Source: Tetrahymena elliotti 4EA (taxonomy: Eukaryota; Ciliophora; Oligohymenophorea; Hymenostomatida; Tetrahymenidae). Taken from it: a stretch of DNA of 64,000 bases. Shown here one piece after another: positions 54,682 to 64,000 of this stretch. The DNA is taken from the NCBI GenBank assembly GCA_000231825.2, contig JH720312.1:1022236-1086235 (forward strand), given 5' to 3'. Under the pieces are notes generated by a model. The model saw only the letters and a list, made by a program, of their open reading frames with translations. It searched no databases and had not been told where the DNA came from. Each line of letters begins with the position of its first letter. The first letter of the stretch is position 1. The position numbers and the translations under genes were made by a program.

Positions 54682-57220
54682 TTATTTAGTTTTTAGTATA
54701 AAAGATAGATAGATTAGTATTTAATTTTTTTTCTATTAATGTTTAATATTATTATTGTTTGTTTTTAGTGTATTTTTGTAAAGTATCTGTACATTAAAAA
54801 AATTTGATTAAGCATTTTTATTGATTTTACTCTAAGTCTTTTAAATGTAAGATTATCTAAGTTCATGTCAAATCAATTATTATCACATTACATTTCTTTC
54901 TTTCAACTCCATAAATTAGTAATCAATTTATTACGAGCTAACTTGCTATTTTACTGTTTCTTATTTCTTCTGTGAGCTTGTTACATTCTTTCTTATTAAG
55001 ATAATTCTAAAATTTTTATGGCTATAAATATACAAGCAATATTCAAAACATACCCATTATTTAAATATTTCAAATCATTTATAAGCTATTCTAATTGCTT
55101 CAATTTCTTGCAATTTATTACTTTAAAATGTAATATCATTATCCCAAATTATTATTTAGTTCTAAGAACGAAATAAAATAACACTTCTTCTTTCAAATTA
55201 ATTGCTATCACTTATCTAGGAAAATTATTGTGCTCTCTATGTAATGATCCTATGTAATGCTTCAGCTTTTTTTTGAAAATCTAAGAAACGTACTATATTT
55301 ATTTTTTATGCATAAAATGGAGTTTATTTCAACTTTAAAATCTACAGTGATATTTAAATACCATGTGCTAAAAAAAACACTTTTTATGTAAGAAAATTTA
55401 AATTTAAATTCAATTAAATTCGTTATTCAACTTAAGTATATCTAAAGTGTAATAAATTATTGCTCTTTATGATAAAGAATTGCAGAGATATTTGCTTATA
55501 TGAATATAGACTATACATTTTGAGTAAAAAAATTTTATTTATTTTTATTATTCAAAAAATTGTTAACAAATAAGCTATTTTTATGAATAGTAATTAGTTT
55601 TATTATCAAAGATATACTCTTTCTTTACAAACACCATTTTAAATTTAATCTGAACAAATGTGGACCTAAAAATTTATAATTTTAAAACACTATATAAATT
55701 AATCAAGGCTATTTATAATTATGTAATTATGATGGAAATATCAAAGAATAATAATAATCATTCGATATCAGTAAAATTTTTACCCCAAATTTAATTACCT
55801 TATATGATTAAATTCAAAGTATATCTTATCTGAACTGTTATAGTTTATTTATTTATTCAATTCTATTTATGTCATAATTTACTAAAATATCACCACCAAT
55901 TAATTTTTCAAATCAAATATAACCAAACTGGTTGGCTTGAAATCAATCTTATCCAATTTTCCCCTACAATTTATTAACTTCTTAGTTACTAATTTCTTTC
56001 TTATCCTCATTATCTCATTTACCCAAAATTTTTTACCACTCAAAAGTGGCATAAATGAGTTTATTATCCACCCTTAATTATTTTCGATCTTACTACCAAA
56101 AAATTTATAAAAATTAAAAATGTAAACCAAAGTTAAAAAATCTAAAATATAGAAACTAATTTTCAAATTTGATAAAATTAAAATATATCTAATTAGCATC
56201 TTGAAAGTTTAAATTTAAATAGAAAGCTCGATTTTCTAATTGGCTCTAAAGAAAATTAATCAAAAGTATCATAAGATGATATTTAACAATTTGATAATTA
56301 TCAGCTGAAGACAATTATTTTTTTTAATTATTTTAAAAGACAAATTGAAAAGAATATTTAATTATTAACATTACTAAAGTAAGATAACAAAAAGGCAGAT
56401 TTTTAAAATTAATAAACAAAATACTTCATTCATACTCATTTCAAAAAATTTACTTAATAAATTAATCAATTTTTCATCTAAATTGAATAAAATATAGAAA
56501 AATGCAAATTTCTCAAACAATTTTAATTTTTTATTTGAAGAAAATCACATAGAAATAATATTAGAAATAATTTTAATACTACTTTAGCCTATTTAATTAA
56601 GCTTTAAACAATAGATCTATTTAAATATACTTTGAAATTTCTAAAATATTTTAAAAATAATTTTCAAAAGAAATCTAAGAATATACAAATTGTAATAGGA
56701 ACATTCATAATAAAATCTTTATTCTGAATGAATTTTAGAATTAAATTTTTGAAATAATATTTGATAAAGAAGTGTTTTGGAATCTAAAAATATAATTACA
56801 GTTTTTAGCCTTATACAGCTCGCATTTTTAAATAATAGTATTCAATAATTTGATTTAATGATTTTTATGACGATATATAATTCTTCAAAAATTTTAAAAT
56901 TTAAAAATCAAGTTTTTTCTCTCAGTTGTTAATTAGAATTAATATTTATAGGAATATTTATACAAAAACAACTAATATTTACCATTCATTTAAATTTATA
57001 CTTTTTTTACATTCAAGCAATAGATTTTATTTTTTGAATAACATTAATTTTGGACAGAAAATACTAAGTGAATAGGTCAAATTAATGATTATTTTATTTA
57101 ACTTAATCATTACACATAAAAGAATAAAATAAAAAGAATATTTTCTCAATTTATTAAGTTTTACAACACTTTTTTTACTGATAAGAATTAAATTAACACC
57201 TGTAGAGTTTTTTTATTTTA
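54682..57220. other. intergenic between K5 and K6
   Basis: About 2.5 kb, AT-rich, the longest gap in the array. I see no exon or family remnant that I can support. Confidence 0.4.
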
Positions 57221-59374
57221 TCATTTTTTATTGTTTTTTCCTAGTGATGCTAAACTATTTCTTTATAGATATCCAAACAAAAATTCTTTTTGAGGCTATG
57301 ATATTTATTATTATTTAGTGTTATTTTACAGCTTTGAGAATAAAAATGGTGTGTTTGCCTATTAACTATTGAGTAACTATGATTATTTCAATTTTAATTT
57401 AAATGAACCACTTTATGAATTTGAATTACTATTCATAGTAGGTTTTGAGATACTTTATATTAGCATTTAATTTTAGTTGATTCCCTAATTTATATTTTCT
57501 TACTTTATAATAGTGATTTTTTCACTTCCAGTTCTTCCTTTCATTTGATTCTTTAATAGAGGAGATAGACTACTATTTTCTGTATTTTTTGGAGTACTTT
57601 CACTTTATTATAAACCTTTAATTGAAATTTCTTTCATCTGCTATTACTTTTTGTCCCAGATATTATTTGATCTATCTGAAAAAATCTAATCCATTGATCT
57701 GTGTACAGATCTCAATCTTTTAGGACTGTAGGAAAAATCATTTTAAGAGATTTTTATGTCAGAATGAAATGATTTCTTAGATGCTTTAGTGGACAAGATG
57801 ATTTTTTTATTATTAGATGGTGAAAATTATTCTTAATCTTTGTTGCATTCTATATCTGAAACAATAGCTAAATTTAAATGATTCTATGGTTGCTGTTATT
57901 ACTAGCTTTTATTTATAGTTTTTATTGGAGGAGGTATTTTTGAGCCTTTAATCATGGGGAATATTAAATTATTTGTAAAAGAAATTTTTTGACATAACAA
58001 AGAATTCAATCTTTGAATAACTTCTTCCAAAGAAATTCTATTCTCTGGCTTACTTTATAACATTTATTTTAAGATTATTTAGTTAAACTTATGAAATGTA
58101 GGATTAAGATATTCTTCAAAATCAATTGAACATGTTTTAAGTTCCAGGATCCAATTTTAGCTTATATCTACTCCTGTGAGTTCTAGGAATATTAAACCAA
58201 GACTATATACATCGCTCTATAAAAGTTTTTATAAGATTTATATTTGTGATATCAGGGATATTTTTGATCAAAGTGTAAATAATTTAATTACAAACAATAG
58301 TCTAAATTTAAGAAATAGTTACTGCTTTAGTTATGGCTGATGGGACTCCCATAGCAAGACAATATTGCTCTGGTGAAGAATACCTCATTGTATATCCTTA
58401 CTATATAAAAATTAACATAATTATTCAATACTCCATTCAATTCTAATTAATTTAATAAAATTTATTTAATTATTTTACTAATTTATTAGTAAAATCTCTT
58501 TCATTTGAAACTATTTTTGCAACCCCAAAATCTCCATACTTCCAAGTTTGATCATAGCCATAAAGAATGTTTCCAGGCTTAATGTCAAGATGGATTGTAT
58601 TCATAGAATGAAGGACTAACAGTCCTTAAGCTAGTTACTAACATAAGAAATAAATATTTAATTCACCACCAGACATAGGATAAATAACTTTGTTTATATA
58701 TCTTCTGAGATCATCTTTTAAGTATTTAAGATAAATGTAAAATAAGTAAATCGTTTATGTAATAGCTGAAATTTTTTTAAATTTTATATTTGTTTCCACT
58801 ATTTGCTAACCACAAAATTCAAAATAAAAATTTCAAATTTTATTAAAAATTTGTTACATCTGCATCTCTCCATCACAATTATTTAATAGCTCACATTCTT
58901 GTTATGTGATTAGTTGTAGAATGTAAAAACTCTCAAAATATATGGTGAACTAAACTTTTTTAAAATCTCATATTCTCTTCTAAAATCTTCTTAGATTTAT
59001 TAATTTTAGTTTAATTTGATAAATTTCACTGCTAAATTCTCGTTCCACTCACTATAAGCTTTCAAAATAAAAGCACTTCCTCCTTATCCGAGTAATCCAT
59101 TTTCTATGAAAATGCCCTTTTTCTACAAAAAAATAAATGCGAGATTTAGTTATTCAAATGGCTGTTGTATTTTAGAGCACAATATTTCTATTTATGACTG
59201 GGTGATTTGGTTAATTTGTCTTTCAACTTGTACATATTTTAAAATAAGAATATATAATTAATGATAATGATTCAATTTACCTTTTAGTGGAATAGATTTC
59301 TAATTTTGAACTATTGTAGTATCATTAGTAGTTTATTCAGTAGATATTCTTTTGCTGCTAGAAAAACTATTCAT
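57221..59374 (-). CDS. protein kinase K6, family member without the Met-Gly start
   Basis: 590 residues. Exons in coding order are 59374-59281, 59226-58858, 58714-58479, 58400-58323 and 58216-57221 (phases 1, 1, 0, 0), the same layout as K7. Motifs: GQGGSAFI (78-85), Lys99 in AVKFIK, MERC, HLDIKPGN (196-203), DFG (216-218; the only member with a true DFG), YSSPEQY and SDVYSLGLIF. The first exon starts MNSFSSSKR, so Gly2 needed for myristoylation is absent and the enzyme is probably not lipid-anchored like its relatives. I saw no Met-Gly alternative just upstream. The tail of ~310 residues is Ser/Gln/Asn-rich and ends FGYLQRNSLASLGKNNKK. Over the first 75 residues it aligns with K7 without gaps (ERQIN, QPF and KKGI-IENGLLG blocks). 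Confidence 0.92.
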
Positions 59375-60339
59375 ATTTACTAATGAGTATTTTAATATTT
59401 TATTTTTTTGTTACTTGTTTTTCAATACTTAATCAATAAATTTTATAAAAATTTGTTTATAAATACTTAATTAAATTTAACATTTCATAATTGATTTAAT
59501 TTGATGTAAATGAACATTATAGCTTAGATACCATCAAAATTTTAGAGAAAAATGTAAATTAAGTAAGTTAAAAAAAATTTTTTTTGATTAATTTTTACAA
59601 AATTAAATCAGTCTTTTAAAGTAAAATAAAGAAGCATTTTTCATTTTTAATAATACTTGAGGTATCTTAATGCCGAATTTTTAATACTTTCTTCAAAACC
59701 ATTCAAAAACATTGCAAAAAATTTTTTAAATTAATATTTACTATTCATTCTTCTTTTTTAATTCAAAACCAAAATTTACATCCGAAATTATTGCTTGATT
59801 TTTACACATTATGAGCTAAGAATTTAATTATTATCATTAATAATAATTAGATTTTATAATCTAATAAAATTAAACACACTCAAATTTATTTTCAAATATT
59901 ATGTCTGAAAACTTATTTAAAAATAATTTATAATAAAAAACTTATTGTATAATTTATTGAACACTATTTTTTAATGTTTATTTGATAATTTATTCTTTGT
60001 TTGAGGTTCTTTTTTATTTAAAAATAAATTAAATATGATTATTTGTATTTAAAATAAAATAATTATTTATCAAATAAGCAATTATTTTTATGAAATTAAA
60101 ATAATTTTCTTTGTTGTTTTTTAAATTTAAATTGTAGAAATTGAATTTTCCAAGTTTTAATTTATTTTTAGACTAAAGAGTAATCTAAGATGATAAATAA
60201 ATCACTGTTAATAGATAAATATAACAAAATTAATAAACATAAATATTTATTAAGTGGGTAGTAAAAATTTTTATAACAAAAATGTCTTTTAATTTATTTA
60301 TTGATAAAGAATTATTAGGTTTAATTTTTTTTTGAAAAC
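59375..60339. other. intergenic between K6 and K7
   Basis: AT-rich sequence with nothing supportable. Confidence 0.45.
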
Positions 60340-62705
60340 TCAAAAAGCATATTACCCTCCCTCTTTAAAAGGGGTATTAAGATGATTATTAAAATATTTC
60401 TATCTTTGATCATCAATTTTTGCATGATATTAGCCTTAGCTGACAAATATTTTGTAGGATTTAATTTATTTATCAGAAGAACCAAATAGTATCTGCTTAT
60501 GTGACTGTAGAAACTCATATTATTTCAATTAATAGATCTAAAAAGATTAAGCTTATTAGATTATATCAATATATTTTTAGCTTTAGATCCCTTTTTTTTA
60601 TCTAATTTATTAAGAACCTTGATTATTATTTTTTTATATCATCAATGATTTTAGCTCAATTATTTATGGAAGTTTAATTTAAGGTTTATTTTCATAGTTA
60701 TTATCGAAAAATTGATCAATATTTTTGAGACATCCAATAAATTTCTTTTAATTGTCTTTTACATTACCCTCTGTAGAAAGGTAAGATGAAGTTATTTATG
60801 GAAGTTTAACTTCTAATTTATTTTATCTATTACTATTATTAAATTCATTTTATAATTATAATAGTTTGGATTAAGAATTTCTTACATTATCATTTTAATT
60901 AGGTTTTATGATATTATTTTCATTTTAACTTGGATTCAATTCTATTTATTATCTAGGTGAGATTATGAAAGGGATTGATAATTAAATTTATTTAGATTTT
61001 AAATTATTTTTTAGTTTATCTTCTAAATTAAAATTATTTGGTATAGATCTAATTTTTCTTCGTCTTTTACCCTTATTTACCTCTTAATCCTCGATTTAAT
61101 CTTTTTATCCAGATTCTTAATTATTTTATTCATTTAGTTTTTAGGCACTAGATATGTTTTATTCTTCGTTTTCTTTACTTTATTCTTATTCAATTGATTT
61201 TTCTTATGTATTTTAATTATTACTATTATTAGGTTTATTTTTTTGATTCAGTAAGTCTTTCAAAGTGTTAATAACTTCTTCTATTGATAATCGCTTATCT
61301 GCTTAGTATTACATCATTTTTTTAATAATACAATCATTAAACTACTAATAGTAAGGATTAAGATAATCATCATAGTTCTCAGAAGATATTTTTTATTTTA
61401 TAACCCATTTTTTAGAAACATCAACTCCAGTAAGCTATAGAAAAACTACTCCAAGGCTGTAAATATCACTCTAAAATATTTTAATAAAAAATGATTAAAA
61501 TAAATAATAATGATTTGTAAAGGTAGTTGAAATGTAATTTGCTTTAAATAAAAAATTTACAGATTTTGTTATTATTGGAGTAGCACATTTATTCATAAGC
61601 TAATATTATTCAGGAGAAGAATAAGTAGGTGTAAAGCCAATCTATTTAAATTAAAAATATAATTTAAACCAAAGAAAAAACAATACATTATAAGTTTAAA
61701 TATATATTCGATTAAGATAATTTATATCAAACAAAACAAATAAATAATTACTAGACTTTCAGTGTGCTATTTATTTTCTAACAACACTTTGGAGATACCT
61801 AAGTCAGTATATTTCCACTTTAAATCAAACCCAAGAAGAATATTTCCAGGTTTAATATCAAGATGAATTATATTTTTGCTTTAAAGTTCATGCAGTCCTT
61901 AACAGAGCTCAAGACAAAGAGAATATAAGTTTTGATGGGTCATAAGAGATTTTTGAGTGATCTTTTTTGAGATGTAATAAAGTAAATCATCTATTGTATT
62001 AAATTTAATTTTTTAATAAATTAAATTACTTATTTAAATAAATTGAAATAGAAGCAACCTCAATTTCCTTAAATTAAATTAAATTCTATTAAAATATGAA
62101 AAGTTTAGGTTTTTATAAATTAAAAAATGCTTCACTCCTTTCTCTTTCAATTTAATTAAAAATAATAAATAATGCTTTACAGAAACATCTTTCCATGACA
62201 ATAAATTAGTAATTTATTGAATTATGAGACTCAGTAAAGAATTGGTAAACTTTAGTGATGGAACCAGATTTAAATTGTTTTAAGATATCGTATTCCTTCT
62301 TGTTTCTCTCAAATTAATCTAGATTTTAGTATTTCATTAACTTTACTGCAAGATTATTATTCTACTCGTTACAAGCCTTCAAAACAAATCCACAGCCACC
62401 AACTCCAAGGAGACCATTTTCAATTATTATACCCTTCTTTTCTAAATACTTTACAACTCTTTCAATCTAACTAAAAGGTTGATTTACTTTTTAGCCAAGT
62501 TCAGTCATTTCTTGCTTATTTATTTGTCTCTCTTTTTTTCAATAAAAAAATTAATGATAATTTTTTTTTCAGTTAAAAATAAAAACGGCTCTTTAGAAAA
62601 TAAGATTAGAAATATTAACTTACATTTTATTTTTTCCCATATTTCTGAATTTTAAGGGATATATTAAGGTTGAGTTTTTTAAGGTTTTGTAGAAGATGAT
62701 CCCAT
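60340..62705 (-). CDS. protein kinase K7 of the tandem HLD-type family
   Basis: 627 residues. Exons in coding order are 62705-62624, 62531-62181, 61990-61752, 61641-61561 and 61470-60340 (phases 1, 1, 0, 0). It starts MGSSSTKPQK, a good myristoylation signal. Motifs: GVGGCGFV (70-77), Lys91 in AVKLMK, MERC, HLDIKPGN (187-194), DLG (207-209), YSSPEQY and SDIYSLGVVF. The tail of ~330 residues has a basic patch (NKGKRRRKIRS) and Gln/Asn-rich linkers. It then has a distinctive end with FGSSDKQ, QYHAKIDDQRQKYF and NTPF, which is shared with the K8 fragment at the right edge of the window. KLPQI occurs three times as KLPQ-type repeats in the tail. The acceptor before the second exon (AAAG|AG) was chosen to keep phase; it yields a Gln at the joint. 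Confidence 0.92.
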
Positions 62706-63866
62706 AGTAAAATATTGGTTTCTGTTTAAGGTTTAATTAGTTTGTATTTACTTTAATTATTAAAAATTAATTGTTTTATTAATATTTTAGATTTATATTT
62801 TTTGACTTTAATATGCTTTTTTATCTCTTTAGATTATTATTTTTATTATTCAAAATTAAACAGTAAAATGATCATATTAATTTTTATAAATGAAATTTAC
62901 CAGTTATCAGCATGAATTATAATTTTTATATTTTTTGTGTTTAATATCAATCTTACTTGAATTTAAGATAATTTGTTCATTCTACCTTTCAATCATTATT
63001 ATAAAGAAGCTAAGTAATAAAATACAACAGTGTTTTTATTTTACAAATATTCTAAATTAATTTACTCAATTAAATCCAAACGTATTTCATTTATATTTTT
63101 GATTCTACTTTAACTTATGTACAATTATTTTCCAACGTATTTTTTAATAGCAATAGAAATTATAAAATCCTTAGATTATAAAAATAGTTAAATATTTATA
63201 ATAATTGATCTTATCAAATAAATAAAGCAAAAGATACAAAAATATTTTTTATTTTTATAAATAGAGAGGGTTGATAGACTATTCTCAGAAGCTTTTTTTT
63301 CTTTAAAGAAATTTTTTTAATTTAACAAAAGTTTTATAGTTTTATTTATTTTTAAATAAATCCTACCTCTACTCTACATTTTTTGCACTTGAAATAGTTA
63401 TGTTTTAAACATACATCTTTGATTATTAAATCAAAATGGCAAACGAAAAAATAGAAGTGTAAAATATTTTGTTGAGATTTTATATGTATTAAAGTCCTTC
63501 TTTAATTGATTTGCCAAAAAAGTGTGCTAATATTCACTTATGTTGAATAGTACTTAATAAATTAGATTAGTAAATAAATAATTAATTAATAATGAAATAG
63601 AAGATATAAATGAGAAATAAATTTAAAAAAAGATGAGCAACTCATTGTTTTATTAATTTAAGTTGATTTCGTACATTATTTATTAAATTGAAATAGTAAG
63701 ATTTATATAGAGTTTGGAGAACTAAAATAAAAATAAAATTTATTTTTAGATTTTTGATTGAAAGATTGATTGATTTATTATTGTTAAATTAATTATATAT
63801 AGTATAAGTAAGTGTAAGATTGTTGGGAAATTATTTTTTTTGGGAAGCATCCATTTTATTTTCAGT
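62706..63866. other. intergenic between K7 and K8
   Basis: AT-rich sequence. TTTTTGCACTTGAAAT near 63381-63396 matches a segment upstream of K2. No exon was seen. Confidence 0.45.
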
Positions 63867-64000
63867 TCAAAACGGGTTAAAAGGGGTACTAAAGGGATTT
63901 CCAAACTTGTTTGTTCTTTGATCAAAAATGTTAGCATGTAATTAGTTTGAACTAAAGAATTTTTTTGAATAGCTTTATTTGTCAGGCGATACAAATATGT
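63867..64000 (-). CDS. 3' end of a further kinase-family gene (K8), cut by window edge
   Basis: The last 44 codons, counting from a codon starting at 63998 to TGA at 63869-63867. The reading includes FVSPDKQSYSKKF, QLHANIFDQRTNKF and STPFNPF. This aligns with the end of K7 (FGSSDKQ, QYHAKIDDQRQKYF, NTPF), keeping spacing. K8 is therefore very probably the next member of the array, lying to the right of the window. The kinase domain itself is outside, so catalytic features cannot be checked. The longer open frame seen in another register here is a shadow. Confidence 0.78.

Noticed and set aside
63746..63994. Minus-strand open frame of 82 codons at the right edge.
   Set aside because: Wrong register: the frame that ends at 63867 matches the K7 C-terminus, this one matches nothing.

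Overview
The window is a piece of a ciliate macronuclear genome, most like Tetrahymena or a close hymenostome relative. Base composition is about four-fifths A+T. Every gene I could close reads through in-frame TAA and TAG, which fit glutamine, and ends only at TGA. Introns are short, AT-rich and GT..AG. All gene models below were read by hand with that code, and the splice phases were checked arithmetically. A 100-base N run marks this as a draft assembly.

Left part (1-37 kb), mixed genes: a Q-rich hypothetical protein (797-2933, +); cytosolic fructose-1,6-bisphosphatase (3924-5195, -); a stranded leucine-rich-repeat exon beside the assembly gap (7342-7440, +); two tandem paralogous two-pass membrane proteins (8652-11337 and 13004-15946, both -); a mitochondrial Hsp70 (18090-20396, -) with a decayed copy of its 3' end downstream; an LRR-type protein (20780-22624, +); an EF-hand protein with a myristoylation-type start (25471-26565, +); the diflavin reductase NDOR1/Tah18 (27964-29921, +); a MORN-repeat protein with a very long Q/N-rich tail (30603-34651, -); and a GNAT acetyltransferase (35583-36185, +).

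Right part (37-64 kb), a head-to-tail array of protein kinase genes, all on the minus strand. Six complete members and one 3' fragment belong to one unusual family (K1, K2, K4, K5, K6, K7, K8). They share a short separate first exon (starting Met-Gly in five of six), a GxGG-type glycine loop, HLD instead of HRD, D-[M/L/F]-G, SPEQY instead of APE, conserved intron positions and phases, and Ser/Gln-rich tails. An unrelated, conventional kinase of ULK/CAMK-like appearance (K3) sits inside the array.

The genes do not form a pathway. The main theme is local gene duplication: the kinase array, the membrane-protein pair, the Hsp70 3' fragment, a duplicated 3' flank, and an exon-intron LRR repeat unit. 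The kinase array is the most interesting candidate for an undescribed system: probably membrane-anchored, non-RD kinases expanding and diverging in tandem. I found no rRNA, tRNA, CRISPR or transposon.
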